Shown: positions 35,307-45,197, numbered from the stretch's first letter. The stretch is 55,625 nt of DNA from an uncultured Actinomycetes bacterium (GCA_900314685.1 OMWE01000016.1:1-55625), one strand, 5' to 3'. Notes: generated from the sequence alone by a model not told the origin. Numbers and translations are program-made.

Positions 35307-38300
35307 CTACGAACGACGAATCAGCTCCGCGACGAGCTCGGAGACCTTGGCGGTCTGGGTGGGATCGACCAGATCCGGGTCGTCGTCGGCAACCTGCGAC
35401 AGCGCGAAGGAGTCGTGGGGCGTCAGGCCGCAGACCGTGGCCGCACGCACGCGCTGCTGCATCGCAGGCGTGGCGTCAGTCGACTCCCAGTCGTGCGGAC
35501 GGCGAGCCAGATCGATGTGCAGGTCGCCGGCGACCTGCACGATCAGGCGACCGAGGCGACGGTCGGTCTTGCGCGTGCCCGTGAGGCCTTCGTTGGTCAG
35601 CATAGCAAGGTCGCCCGCGCCGACGCAGTTCAGGTTGATGAGGAAGCAGCCGCGGATGTTGCGGCGGTTCTCATCGAGGAAGGCCTTCATGCCCGCCTGG
35701 TCTGCGTACGAACCGCCCAGCGCGACGAACCAGATGTCGTGGGCGATGAGCTCGTCGTCACCCATGCCGAGCACGCTCTCGCGCAGGTCCTCCTGCACGC
35801 GGACGTCGTCCTCTTCGCCGACTATGCGGAGGTCGGAGCGCTGAGCTGCGCCACCCTTCCAACCGCCGTTCTTCTTGTTGCGGCGGCGTCCCCTCTTGCG
35901 AGGCTTGTCGTCACCCTCGGCGTGGATGGTCTTGAGGGGCATGGGCTCAGGCACGGAGTCCGACGGGGCCGTCGGCGCCGGGAAGGGCAGCACCGGAGAC
36001 TCTTCGTCAGAGAGCGGGTCGGGCAGGTTGAGGCGCTCGGCGCGACGGCGGGCAGCAAGGTCGGCTGCCGCCACATCGCTGCTGCGCATGGTGTGCGCAG
36101 TGTCGCCGAGAGTGTTGCCCAGGGGATCGACCTCGTCGGATTCGGAGGGATCGGGCAGGTCGAAGAGCACAGCGCGGCGGGCAACGCTACTCACGGCGGG
36201 CTTGAAGGAGCTCTTGCCCCACTCGGGGTCGTTGGGGGCGATGGGCTGCGGCTTTACGTCCGGGCCTGCAGAGGCGATGACCGTCTCATCCGTTGCGAGC
36301 CGGCTGAGGCCCGAGGTGTCCTTGACGGACTCGGTGTCCACCGTCTGACCGTCCGCGAAGGTACCGCGGGTCTTGAGAGGAATCGTGCTATCTTCCTCGA
36401 CCGTCGGCAGGGTCCTTGCGATTGGCCTAGAGGAGAGAGGGATGAAGACGGGCCTAATCGGCTCGGACACATTGGTCGGCTGCGATGCAAAGGCCTCGTC
36501 GTACTCGTCGTTCTCGGCAGGCGCCTGGTCATCAGCAGATGCAACGACAGGTGCTTCAGCGGCGGGCTCATCGTAGGAGGGAGTCTCATCGGCGGGTTCA
36601 GCGACGGCAGGAGCCTCGTCAGCATAAGAAGAACCAACTTCAGGCGCGGCAGCCTCGGGCTCAGCAGCATCGACCGCATCGTCGACAGGCTCAGCTGCAT
36701 CGGCGGCGGGCTCTTCCTCGTCGAGCTGGATGTACTCGGCATCCGCGTAGCCGCCAAAGCCAGTCAGCTCCACGGCATCCTCGTCCGCAGGCTCCGCTGA
36801 CTCGTCAGCATAATCCTCGTAGTAGGTGGCCTCGGAATCATCGCTTTCCTCGGCGGGGACAACCTCATCGTCTTCGGCTGTAATTTCATCGACGTTGCTT
36901 TCGGGTACGTCGGTCGTCTCGTCTACGGTATCGGCCGGCTCTTCTTCAGCGTCAGCCATCTCTGCCTCGGCAGCGGCGGCTTCAGCAGCTTCGGCCTCCG
37001 CAGCGGCTGCCTCCGCGGCAGCGGCCTCGGCGGCTGCGGCTTCTGCTGCGGCAGCCTCGGCGGCCGCGGCCTCAGCCTCTGCGGCCTTCTCCGCTGCTTT
37101 CTCCGCCCTGCGCTCGCGGTATTCGGCAACCTTCGTAGAGATGGAATTCTTCGCACGACCAAAGAGGCTCTTCGCCCCATCGGCGATGCGCGACGCTACC
37201 TCGGAGACGGCAGCGCCCGCACCGCTCTCCTCGTAGTCGGCATTCTCCTCGCCGGCCCAAGCGCTCTGGTCGTAATCGCCTTCATCGCCTGCGGAGACAT
37301 ACGGCGTCTCCTCGGGTTCCTCGACATAGCGCACGGTCTGGCGCGCCGGCTCCTCGTACACGATCTCGCAGTCCTCGGGCAGGATGCCCAGACCCTCGAG
37401 GGTCTCCTTGCCGTGGCGGGCGCCGACGATGCGCTCGACCTCGACCTCCTCGCGGACCGTGGGCTCGTAGGCGGGCACAGGTGCGTACTCAGTCGCATCA
37501 GAGTCGTCGTAGGACTCGGTCTCGTCGACTACCTCGTCAGACGGAACGTCTTCCTCAGTCTCCTCATCAGTGACATCGGGAACGATGCTGAACGTCGGGA
37601 CCTCGGCAGCAGACGCTTCCTCGGACTCCTCCTGTCCTTCTTCCTCATCCGCGGCTTGTGCCTCCGCCTCGGCAGCTTCCGCTGCGGCTGCGGCCTCGGC
37701 AGCTGCGGCTTCGGCTGCCGCGGCCTCCTCGGCCTCCTTCTTCGCGCGCTCTGCAGCCTCGCGGTCGCGGCGGGCGCGGATCTCGTCGTACCCCTTCGCG
37801 TCATCGTCGCCCGGGTGAACCATGTTCATCACGCCGAGCATCGCAGCGACGCCGGACTTGTTGTCGTTGGAGCCCTCGGTGCAGGGGGCGAAGCGCTGCT
37901 GGACGGCAGCGATGCCCTCGAGGAGCAGGGGAAGCGCCGCGACTATCGCGACGACCCACAGGATGTGGCGGACGCCGGCCCCGATGAAGCCGAAGGCCTG
38001 CACCAGGCCGAAGAGGGCCGCCACGGCCGTGAGCTGGGGCGAGTACTTACGCAGGCGGGCCTGGTAGGGCTCGATGCGGGGATCGTACATGAGGTTCTCA
38101 CGCGGCGTGTCGTAGTGGGCGACGATCACGATGGGGCGCTCGCCCTTCACGACGGCGGGACCGGTGCCGCGGTGTACGCCGATCACATTCTGACTGTGCA
38201 CCTTGGGGCCGAGCCCGGAGAGCAGGTCGGCGATGCCCAGGTAGTCGAGCCCGAGCAGGACGACGGTGACCAGCACGAGCAGCAGGCCCACGATGGAGAT

Positions 38301-38534
38301 GGCCGTCCCTAGGAAACCCGCAAGCAGCACACCGACGAAAAGGACGATGCCGCAGATTTTGTACGCCAGGCGTCCTGCGCCCGGCGCCTCGAAATCTTGC
38401 AGCCGCGTCTCGAGCCCGTGGCTCTGCATCAGGCTCTCGAGCAGGGCGGCAGCCTGGTACTCTTCCTCGCTGTTGACGGGCGCAATGTCTATCTTCTGGC
38501 TCAGGTATTCAAGGTAGTCGCGCGTTGTGGACAT
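35307..38534 (-). CDS. M28-peptidase-like membrane protein with a large Ala/Glu-rich insertion
   Basis: A protein of about 1075 residues in three parts. Residues 1-240 resemble the first half of an M28 zinc aminopeptidase (VAHYDTPRE with the His/Asp pair, then EGSNDNKSGVAAMLG with the bridging Asp) but with four membrane segments inserted. Residues about 240-900 are a low-complexity insertion rich in Ala, Glu and Asp, with AAEAAAAEA runs likely to be helical or coiled. Residues about 900-1075 resemble the second half of M28 (WFVALGGSYADQAGMKAFL), but the normal catalytic EE is absent and the last metal His is not evident. Loss of zinc peptidase activity is therefore likely. The ATG at 38534 is preferred over 38543 on ribosome-site spacing. 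Confidence 0.75.
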   Translation of the reverse strand: MSTTRDYLEYLSQKIDIAPVNSEEEYQAAALLESLMQSHGLETRLQDFEAPGAGRLAYKICGIVLFVGVLLAGFLGTAISIVGLLLVLVTVVLLGLDYLGIADLLSGLGPKVHSQNVIGVHRGTGPAVVKGERPIVIVAHYDTPRENLMYDPRIEPYQARLRKYSPQLTAVAALFGLVQAFGFIGAGVRHILWVVAIVAALPLLLEGIAAVQQRFAPCTEGSNDNKSGVAAMLGVMNMVHPGDDDAKGYDEIRARRDREAAERAKKEAEEAAAAEAAAAEAAAAAEAAEAEAQAADEEEGQEESEEASAAEVPTFSIVPDVTDEETEEDVPSDEVVDETESYDDSDATEYAPVPAYEPTVREEVEVERIVGARHGKETLEGLGILPEDCEIVYEEPARQTVRYVEEPEETPYVSAGDEGDYDQSAWAGEENADYEESGAGAAVSEVASRIADGAKSLFGRAKNSISTKVAEYRERRAEKAAEKAAEAEAAAAEAAAAEAAAAEAAAAEAAAAEAEAAEAAAAEAEMADAEEEPADTVDETTDVPESNVDEITAEDDEVVPAEESDDSEATYYEDYADESAEPADEDAVELTGFGGYADAEYIQLDEEEPAADAAEPVDDAVDAAEPEAAAPEVGSSYADEAPAVAEPADETPSYDEPAAEAPVVASADDQAPAENDEYDEAFASQPTNVSEPIRPVFIPLSSRPIARTLPTVEEDSTIPLKTRGTFADGQTVDTESVKDTSGLSRLATDETVIASAGPDVKPQPIAPNDPEWGKSSFKPAVSSVARRAVLFDLPDPSESDEVDPLGNTLGDTAHTMRSSDVAAADLAARRRAERLNLPDPLSDEESPVLPFPAPTAPSDSVPEPMPLKTIHAEGDDKPRKRGRRRNKKNGGWKGGAAQRSDLRIVGEEDDVRVQEDLRESVLGMGDDELIAHDIWFVALGGSYADQAGMKAFLDENRRNIRGCFLINLNCVGAGDLAMLTNEGLTGTRKTDRRLGRLIVQVAGDLHIDLARRPHDWESTDATPAMQQRVRAATVCGLTPHDSFALSQVADDDPDLVDPTQTAKVSELVAELIRRS

Positions 38535-38932
38535 GCTATACATCCTTCTCGAAGGACTCGTTTATTTCTTCGATTGTTCGAGTATACGTCTTATGGTGCA
38601 AAGACGGGCAAACGAGCATGTTAAAACCTGCTGTAAGCGGCATTTTTTATGCGATAGTTCCTTTATTCGATAGCTCCGCGGCGGCCACGAAGACGATCCC
38701 CGCCACGGGGCGGCTCTCCGTCGCGGAAGGCGGGCAGCCGTTGCGGGCTTCCGTCGCGAAGACGACCCCGGCGCTGCAAGCGAGACCGTCTTTGCCTTCG
38801 CATCTTTGTCCTCTCGTCTTTGCCCTCTCACCCCATACGCCGCCGCATGCCAGAAAACGTGCTACCTTCAAAGGGTCGTTTCGATAGCGTCGACCCTTGC
38901 GGTGGATGCGCCTTTGGAAGAGAGGGGCGGGT
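38535..38932. other. Divergent promoter region with short direct repeats
   Basis: A 398-base stretch between two divergent genes. Its left part (38560-38680) is AT-rich and probably holds promoters for both directions. The right part has CGAAGACGATCCCCGC and CGAAGACGACCCCGGC about 70 bases apart, and TCCGTCGCGGAAG / TCCGTCGCGAAG between. I see no gene in it. Confidence 0.5.
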
Positions 38933-39904
38933 GTGGCAGACGTGCGCGGCAAAGCGGATGGCGCAGCGTCGTCCAACGACGCCCTCGTGCGCCGCCTCGT
39001 GTCGCTCGTCGTGGCCTTTTCCAATGCCTCTACCCCTCTGAGCAGCGAAGACATACGCTCCGAGTACTACCCTGACGTCTCGGTCGACACGTTCCAGAAG
39101 CAGTTCCGACGCGACCGCGAGCGGCTCGTGCTCTGCGGCCTCACGGTGCGCGAGACGCCGCGGGGCGGGTGGGCCGCCGACGAGACCTCCTTTGCCGACC
39201 GGCTCGACCTCGACCCGACCGAGGTCGCGGCCCTCGATATCACCTGCCTGCAGCTGGTTGAGGACCCCTCGTTCCCCTACCGGGACGACCTCCGCCTGGC
39301 GCTCGCCAAGATCGACAGCGGCTATGAGGCGTTTCCGCGGGCAGCGGCCCCACAGGCGAGCGCCCAGGACCGCAACGTGCTCGCCCTCCTGCGTGCACAG
39401 GAGGCGCGCCATGCCGTACGCGTCACCTACACGGACGCGCACGGCCGCACCTCCGAGCGCACCCTCGCGGTCTGGGGTGTCTTTGGCCTGCGCGGCCACA
39501 CCTATTTCGTCGCACCTGAGCTTGATGCCGAGCGTGGCGAGCCGCGTACCTGGCGCGACGACCGCTTCGGCAGCGTCCGCGAGCTCGGCGGTGTGTCTTA
39601 CCGAATCCCGCCCGACTTCTGCGCGGAGGACTACCGGCGCCTGCCCTTCCAGATCGGCGCAGCGCAGCTGTACGTCACGTTCCGCGTGCCCAAGACCGCG
39701 ACCGAGGAGGCCCGCAGCGCGATGGCCGCCAACGGCGAGGTCGAGGAGAACCCGCAGACCGGCCGCGAGTATTGGACCGTGGAGGCCAGCGACCTCAACG
39801 CCGCCGCGCGCTGGGCCGTCGCAAACGGCCTCGTTCCCACCAGCCCCGTCGCGCTGGCGGAGGTATGGCGCGACCTGCTGAAGGAGGCGACCCATGCCTG
39901 CTAA
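38933..39904 (+). CDS. WYL-domain transcriptional regulator 1 (PafB-like)
   Basis: A 323-residue regulator with an N-terminal winged helix (about 20-85, SSEDIRSEYYPDVSVDTFQKQ region) and a WYL-type domain (about 150-240, with AVWGVFGLRGHTYFVAPEL replacing the strict WYL triad) and a WCX-like C-terminal part (about 250-320). The GTG at 38933 is preferred because GAGAGGGGCGG lies just upstream. The gene overlaps the next WYL gene by 11 bases. Paired WYL proteins of this kind are PafB and PafC, which act together as DNA-damage-responsive activators in mycobacteria. No pup/proteasome genes are seen here. Confidence 0.87.
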   Translation: MADVRGKADGAASSNDALVRRLVSLVVAFSNASTPLSSEDIRSEYYPDVSVDTFQKQFRRDRERLVLCGLTVRETPRGGWAADETSFADRLDLDPTEVAALDITCLQLVEDPSFPYRDDLRLALAKIDSGYEAFPRAAAPQASAQDRNVLALLRAQEARHAVRVTYTDAHGRTSERTLAVWGVFGLRGHTYFVAPELDAERGEPRTWRDDRFGSVRELGGVSYRIPPDFCAEDYRRLPFQIGAAQLYVTFRVPKTATEEARSAMAANGEVEENPQTGREYWTVEASDLNAAARWAVANGLVPTSPVALAEVWRDLLKEATHAC

Positions 39905-40856
39905 CAGGCGCCGTCCCGCCATAGAGGAAGCACGCGAGCTCGTCGCCCTCGTCGGCGCCCTGCGCGACAACGGCGACACCCTCGACGCCGAGGCCGTCTC
40001 CGCGCGGCTGGGCATCACCCCCCAGCGCGCCGAGCACATGCTGGACCTGCTGACCCAGGCGGGCGGCGAGTCCTACGCCAACTCCCTGCCCCTGGCCGCC
40101 GATGACGACTCGTCGGTCACGCTGATCGCCGCCTTTGCGAACACGGTGCGCGGGCGGAGCGTCCGTCTGACCAGGGCGGAGGCCACGGCGCTCGACGCCG
40201 CCTTCGACGCGATGGACCTCGACGAGACGGACGACCTCCGCAGCCGCATCACCGATGCGTACTATCCCGTCGAACCGCAGGTAGACGGCTTGGCGATGAT
40301 CCTGGAGGCAGACGAGACCGCGGGGATCGCCGATCGGTTGACGCTCCTGTCCCAGGCTATTCTTCACGAGAGGCGCGTGGAATTCGACTACGCGCCCGTC
40401 GAGAAGGCCACGCCCGGCACCCACCGCCACGGCGCCCCCCTGCGCCGGCGCCACGTCGGGCCCGTCGACCTGCGTCACGAGCGCGGCAACTGGTACCTCG
40501 ACGCCTACGACCTGGACCGCCGGGCCGACCGGGTATTTCGCGTGGATCGCATGACCGGGCTGAAAACCGGCACGGAGGGTTGGGAGCGCTCCGAGAAGCC
40601 CGCACCGCAGGGCGACCGGACCGTGCGGCTGACCTTCACGGACCCGAGCCTGCTCGACCTCTTCGAGTGGCCCGGTCTGCGGGTCCTCGACAAGACGGAC
40701 GGACACATCACCTGCGAGATCCCCTGGTATCCCACCGGGCAGTGGCTCCCCCGCCACGTCGCGGCGTGCGGTGGCGGCGTGTGCGTGGACGACCCCGCCC
40801 TCCTTCAGGCCGCGGCGGCCTACGCGCAGGACCTGAGCGAGGTCGCCCTCAGCTGA
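39894..40856 (+). CDS. WYL-domain transcriptional regulator 2 (PafC-like)
   Basis: A 320-residue partner of the preceding regulator. It has an N-terminal winged helix (about 8-60, ITPQRAEHMLDLL) and a WYL domain (about 155-215) with the typical RRHVGPVDLRHERGNWYLDA and AYDLDRRADRVFRVDRM motifs. The ATG at 39894 has GAAGGAGG at good spacing inside the end of the previous gene, so the two are co-translated. As with mycobacterial PafBC, the two proteins probably form a heterodimer; a DNA-damage role is inferred from family only. The convergent helicase gene downstream would fit a repair context. Confidence 0.88.
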   Translation: MPANRRRPAIEEARELVALVGALRDNGDTLDAEAVSARLGITPQRAEHMLDLLTQAGGESYANSLPLAADDDSSVTLIAAFANTVRGRSVRLTRAEATALDAAFDAMDLDETDDLRSRITDAYYPVEPQVDGLAMILEADETAGIADRLTLLSQAILHERRVEFDYAPVEKATPGTHRHGAPLRRRHVGPVDLRHERGNWYLDAYDLDRRADRVFRVDRMTGLKTGTEGWERSEKPAPQGDRTVRLTFTDPSLLDLFEWPGLRVLDKTDGHITCEIPWYPTGQWLPRHVAACGGGVCVDDPALLQAAAAYAQDLSEVALS

Positions 40857-40932
40857 GCGACCACCTCGCACCAGCCATGCTCCGTGCACCGCGCCCAACC
40901 TAGTTCTTGTTACCCTGCCTGCGGTTTTTGCC

Positions 40933-43878
40933 CTACCTGTGGCTCTTGCGCCACATCTCGATGTAGCGGCCGACGTTGCCGCGCTCGAGCTCGCTGCGCG
41001 TGCGCGACGGCATCGAGTCCACAAACTGCCGCCCGTACCGCTTGGTCACGAGGCGCGAGTCAGCCAGCACGAGCACGCCGGTATCCGTGTTGGTCCTGAT
41101 CAGGCGGCCGGCGGCCTGCTTCACGGTGAGCACCGCCTCGGGCAGCGAGTAGCGCCACCAGCTGCGGTCCTCGCGCAGGTCGCGCTCGCGCACGATCGGG
41201 TCGCGCGGACTCGCAAAGGGCAGCTTGGGGATCACCACGCAGCGCAGCGTGTCGCCCGACGCGTCGAAGCCCTCCCAGAAGGACCGCAGCGCTAGCAGCG
41301 ACTGCCTCTCGTCCGCGATGAAGCTCTCACGCAGCCGCCGCGGCGAAGACCCGCGCTCCTGGCAGCAGAGCTCCAGTCCCTCCGCCGCGAGGCGGGGCTG
41401 CAGCCCGGCGTAGACCGTCTCCATATCGCGGCGGTTGGTGAAGAGCGTGAGCACGGAGCCACCCATCGCGACGTGCACGTCGTAGAGCAGGTCTTCCAGG
41501 GCGTCGAGGTAGTCGGGGGCGTTGGGCTCGGGCATGTCGCGCACGGTGAGCACCGCCATGTTGCGGTCGAAGTCAAAGGACGACGGCAGCGCCACGTCGC
41601 GATGGTTCGCCTTGCCCACCAGGTCCAGACCCACGGCGTGATCGAAATGGGTGAAGTCCCGCCCGACCGCGACCGTCGCGGAGGTGAAGGTCACGGACTG
41701 CATCTCGGGCAGCCAGCGGGCGGCCAGGTCGGCGCCCACGTCGAGCTTCTCGGCGCGCAGCTTCTCGGTTCCCGTGTCCCGCTTGCGGGTCGGCAGGTCG
41801 GCGGAGTAGACGTAGCTCGTGTCGTCACCTGCGAGGATCAGCCGCAGGTTGTCGCGCAGCTCCGCCAAGAAACGCGTGGCCTCGGTCAGGTCCGCGGCAA
41901 GACGGGCGTTGCTTCCGGCCAGCGCGTTCGCCGTGTCGGCGGCGTCCTTGCTGGCCTCCTCCACGGCGCGGTAGGCCTCCCGGCCCGAGCCGACCACGGC
42001 GGCCCAGGCGTCTGAGCTGCGCAGACCGGCGTCGATCCACACGGTCGCGCGGTCGTAGACGTCCCCGCCGCGGCCGAGGCGGCCGAGCCCCGCCACGTCG
42101 TCGAAGAACGCCGCCATCGCCACCGACGCGCGGCTGACCGCGGCGGACGTCTTGGTCAGAAGCCGGGTGCCCAGCGCGGGGTCCTCGAGCTTGCCGGTGT
42201 CGGCCAGCAGGGTCTTGAGCACGCCCGTCTTGGTGGATCCCAGCAGCTCGAAGCCCAGACGCACGTCTTCGGCGGAGACCTCGCGGGCCCACTGCTTGCG
42301 CGCCTCAGCCTCGAAGCCGTGGGCCTCGTCCACGACCCAGTGGCGCACGGGCGGCAGGATCCGCCCCTCTGCCTCGACGTCGCGGAGCAAAAGCGAGTGG
42401 TTGGTCACGATTACGTCGGATGCGGCGGCCCGACGGCGCGCGCCGTACACGAAGCACTCGCCCGGGAAATAAGGACAGCGGTTGTGCAGGCACTGCGACG
42501 ATGTGGTCGCGAGCAACTGGCGCGGCACGTAGCGCCAGCGGATGCCCAATGCGTCGAGGTCGCCGTCGGGCGACTGACAGGCAAAGGCGTACGTCACGGC
42601 AATCGCGGTCATCATCTCGGTCGCGACTGTGTTGTGGGTCTTGCCGTTGCCGGTCATCGCGTCGATCGGCAGCTCGCCGTACGCCGCGCGGTCTAGGCGC
42701 AGCAGGCAGGGGTAATGGTCATATCCCTTGAGGCTCGTGAAGGTGAGCCCCTCCGGCAGCGCCGCCGCCAGCGCCGGCAGCTCGTGTGCGACCAGCTGGT
42801 CGGTGAGCGCGTTCGTCTTGGTCGCCACGCCCACGGTCAGGTCGTTGCGCTGGGCAAAGAGCACCTCGGGCAGCAGGTAGGCGATGGATTTGCCGACGCC
42901 CGTGCCCGCCTCGATCGCGCGGTGCGTGGAGGTGGAGAGCGCCGCGGCGACCTCGGTGGCCATCGCGACCTGCTCGGGACGGGTCTCGTAGGCGGGGTAC
43001 ATGTGCGAGACGACCCCGCCGGGCGCGAAGGCCTCCTCAATCTCCGCCGGGTCCACGGGCAGAAGATCGTCCGCCTCGGCGGCATCCCGGTGGGGACGGC
43101 TCGCCACCTGGCCGAGCAGGGCGGCGCGGGCCTCCTTGAGGTTGAAGGGCGTCTCGGGCTCCCCCATCTCGAGAGCCAGGTGGCCGATGATCGGGCGGAA
43201 GGGCCAGTCGATGTCCTCGTGCAGGCGTGCGAGGTAGCTCAGCAGACCCGCAGGTAGATCGGTCAGTCCCAGCAGGATGATGCGCCACATGCCGCACAGG
43301 GCATCCACGTCGTCGGTCGCGCGGTGCGTGACGGCGTCGCAGCCGAAGGCGTGCGCCATGTTGCCGAGCGCGTGCGACGTGAGGCGCGGCAGGGCGATGC
43401 GGGAGAGCGCGAGAGTGTCGACCCAGGTGTCGGTGACGCCCGCGCCGCCGGGGACCTTGGTGATGAAGGTGCGGTCAAAGGTGGCGTTGTGCGCGAGCAC
43501 GGGGTCGCCGCCCACGAATTCCGCGAGCGCGGCGACGGCGTCCCTGGCGTCGGGCGCGTCGGCGACCATCGCGTTGGTGATGTGCGTGAGCTTGGTGATC
43601 TCGGCCGGGATGAGCTTCTTGGGGTGCACGAAGGTGTCGAAGCGCTCCACGATGTCGCGCCCCGAGATGCGTGCCGCCGAGACCTGGATGAGCTCGCAGT
43701 CGCGGAAAGACAAACCCGTCGTCTCGGTGTCGAGCACGACGATGTCCTCCTCGAGCAGGCCGAAGTCCGTGGTCCGCGCACGCTCCTCCAGGCTGAGGTA
43801 GCGCTGCCGTATCGCCTCGGGCGTCCCCGGCATCAGCAACTCGTCGACCAGTGCCGCATGTGTCAGTAGCTCTTTCAC
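40933..43878 (-). CDS. dinG: DEDDh exonuclease fused to DinG-family XPD-like helicase
   Basis: A 981-residue fused repair enzyme. Residues about 40-215 are a DnaQ-type 3'-5' exonuclease with DTETTGL (catalytic Asp/Glu), HNATFDRTFI and HRATDDVDAL (the His-x4-Asp pair). Residues about 300-980 are a superfamily 2 helicase with Walker A (TGVGKSIAYLLPE), the DEAH box (VVDEAHGFEAE), four Cys of an iron-sulphur cluster (YPCLLR, then SQCLHNRCPYFPGEC), and the late helicase motifs (AAGRLIRTNTDTGVLVLAD). This fusion is known from B. subtilis DinG, where the helicase activity may be lost; here the Fe-S Cys are kept, as in E. coli DinG. It is convergent with the WYL pair. Confidence 0.94.
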   Translation of the reverse strand: MKELLTHAALVDELLMPGTPEAIRQRYLSLEERARTTDFGLLEEDIVVLDTETTGLSFRDCELIQVSAARISGRDIVERFDTFVHPKKLIPAEITKLTHITNAMVADAPDARDAVAALAEFVGGDPVLAHNATFDRTFITKVPGGAGVTDTWVDTLALSRIALPRLTSHALGNMAHAFGCDAVTHRATDDVDALCGMWRIILLGLTDLPAGLLSYLARLHEDIDWPFRPIIGHLALEMGEPETPFNLKEARAALLGQVASRPHRDAAEADDLLPVDPAEIEEAFAPGGVVSHMYPAYETRPEQVAMATEVAAALSTSTHRAIEAGTGVGKSIAYLLPEVLFAQRNDLTVGVATKTNALTDQLVAHELPALAAALPEGLTFTSLKGYDHYPCLLRLDRAAYGELPIDAMTGNGKTHNTVATEMMTAIAVTYAFACQSPDGDLDALGIRWRYVPRQLLATTSSQCLHNRCPYFPGECFVYGARRRAAASDVIVTNHSLLLRDVEAEGRILPPVRHWVVDEAHGFEAEARKQWAREVSAEDVRLGFELLGSTKTGVLKTLLADTGKLEDPALGTRLLTKTSAAVSRASVAMAAFFDDVAGLGRLGRGGDVYDRATVWIDAGLRSSDAWAAVVGSGREAYRAVEEASKDAADTANALAGSNARLAADLTEATRFLAELRDNLRLILAGDDTSYVYSADLPTRKRDTGTEKLRAEKLDVGADLAARWLPEMQSVTFTSATVAVGRDFTHFDHAVGLDLVGKANHRDVALPSSFDFDRNMAVLTVRDMPEPNAPDYLDALEDLLYDVHVAMGGSVLTLFTNRRDMETVYAGLQPRLAAEGLELCCQERGSSPRRLRESFIADERQSLLALRSFWEGFDASGDTLRCVVIPKLPFASPRDPIVRERDLREDRSWWRYSLPEAVLTVKQAAGRLIRTNTDTGVLVLADSRLVTKRYGRQFVDSMPSRTRSELERGNVGRYIEMWRKSHR

Positions 43879-43914
43879 GTCACTCGCAATCAGTCAATAA
43901 AGACGGACAGGCCC

Positions 43915-44080
43915 GGGGGTCTAGGATACCTTTTGGAGCATCTCTGAGCCTGAGCGAAGAAGGACTCTCCTCGCGTCGGCGCATCTGTCTGAGCCGCGCA
44001 GCGGCGAGTTATGCGCCGAGAGGAGAGTCCTTCTTCGCTCGTTTAGGCGAGGGTGCTCCGAAAAGGTGTCCTAGACCCCC
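43915..44080. repeat. 166-base long inverted repeat (MITE-like or structured RNA)
   Basis: The outer 12 bases GGGGGTCTAGGA (43915-43926) match TCCTAGACCCCC (44069-44080) exactly. Inside, GAGCGAAGAAGGACTCTCCT (43952-43971) has a perfect inverse at 44021-44040, and further segments between pair with small bulges. The tip is around GCGCAGCGGCG. The whole would fold into one long cruciform or hairpin. It fills the gap between ddl and dinG. There is no open frame. It could be a small non-autonomous mobile element, or a terminator/attenuator between the two genes. Confidence 0.85.
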
Positions 44081-44093
44081 GGCCCGTCGTCCC

Positions 44094-45071
44094 CTATTTG
44101 TTGTTGTTCTTCTTCTCGTACGCCTCAAAGGCCCACTCGACGAACATGCGCGTGAGCTGCGGGAACTCGATGCCGTCGTGGCGCGCGCTGTCGGGCAGCA
44201 GGCTGCGCTCGGTCATGCCCGGGATGAGGTTGGTCTCGAGGATCACGGGTGTGCCGTCGGCCTTGACGATGAAGTCGGAGCGCGAGGCGCCCAGGCAGCC
44301 GAGGGCCTTGTGGGCGGCGACGGCCTCGTTCTGGGCGCGCTGGTAAACCTCGGGGTCGAGGCGGGCGGGGATCACGTGGTGCAGCTCGGGGGCCTCATAC
44401 TTGACCTTGATGTCGTAGAACTCGGAGCCCGTGACGATCTCGATGATGGGCAGGGCGCGCGGGTCGTCGTTGCCGATTACGGGGACGGAGATCTCGGTGC
44501 CCTCGATGCACTCCTCGATCAGCACACGGTCGCCCTCAGCGCCAGCCTTCTCGACCGCGCCAGGCAGCATGTCGGCCGAGGTCACGCGGGTCACACCGTA
44601 GCTCGAGCCGTTGGCCGCGGGCTTCACAAAGATGGGCAGGCCCAGGTCGTCCACGATCTGCTCCACGTCGTCCTCGGAGAGCTTGGTGTCGCCGGGGATG
44701 TCGTAGCCGCGCGGGGTCGGGATGTTGGCCCTGCGGTACATCGCCTTGGCGACCTCCTTCTCGGTGCCGGCCGCCGAGGCGAGCACACCGGAGAAGGTGT
44801 AGGGCATGTGCAGGATCTCGAGCAGGCCCTGGATGCAGCCGTCCTCGCCGTAGTGGCCGTGCATCGCGACGTAGGCGACGTCATAGCCGCCCACGGTGAG
44901 GCGCTGCACAAAGTCGGCGTCGGCGACGTCCATCAGGTCTACCTGAGCAAACCCTGCCTCGAGCAGCGCCTTCTGGCAGGCGCGGCCCGACTCCATCGAG
45001 ATGTCGCGCTCGTCCGACCAGCCGCCGGCCAACACGATTACTTTGCTTGCAAGTACGTCTTTCTGTGCCAT
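44094..45071 (-). CDS. ddl: D-alanine--D-alanine ligase
   Basis: A 325-residue ATP-grasp ligase that makes D-Ala-D-Ala for peptidoglycan. It has the N-terminal GGWSDERDISMESG (substrate loop), MHGHYGEDGCIQGLLE (the HGxxGEDG motif), FVKPAANGSSYGVTRV (ATP-grasp lysine and omega-loop region) and LETNLIPGMTERSLLP (metal Glu and Asn). The Tyr of the substrate loop (SSYGV) suggests a D-Ala-D-Ala rather than D-Ala-D-Lac enzyme. The ATG at 45071 has AAGGG about 8 bases upstream. It is divergent from rlmN. Immediately downstream is the 166-base inverted repeat. Confidence 0.96.
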   Translation of the reverse strand: MAQKDVLASKVIVLAGGWSDERDISMESGRACQKALLEAGFAQVDLMDVADADFVQRLTVGGYDVAYVAMHGHYGEDGCIQGLLEILHMPYTFSGVLASAAGTEKEVAKAMYRRANIPTPRGYDIPGDTKLSEDDVEQIVDDLGLPIFVKPAANGSSYGVTRVTSADMLPGAVEKAGAEGDRVLIEECIEGTEISVPVIGNDDPRALPIIEIVTGSEFYDIKVKYEAPELHHVIPARLDPEVYQRAQNEAVAAHKALGCLGASRSDFIVKADGTPVILETNLIPGMTERSLLPDSARHDGIEFPQLTRMFVEWAFEAYEKKNNNK

Positions 45072-45197
45072 GAGAAACCCTTTTCGTGTACTCGAGTACG
45101 CCTGTACCAGCGCTTCGGAAACGTGCGTTAAACTCAACACATCAGGCTTTGAGGATACTACCCGCGCCCGACCGCGGCGCCGACGGGGGACAAAACC

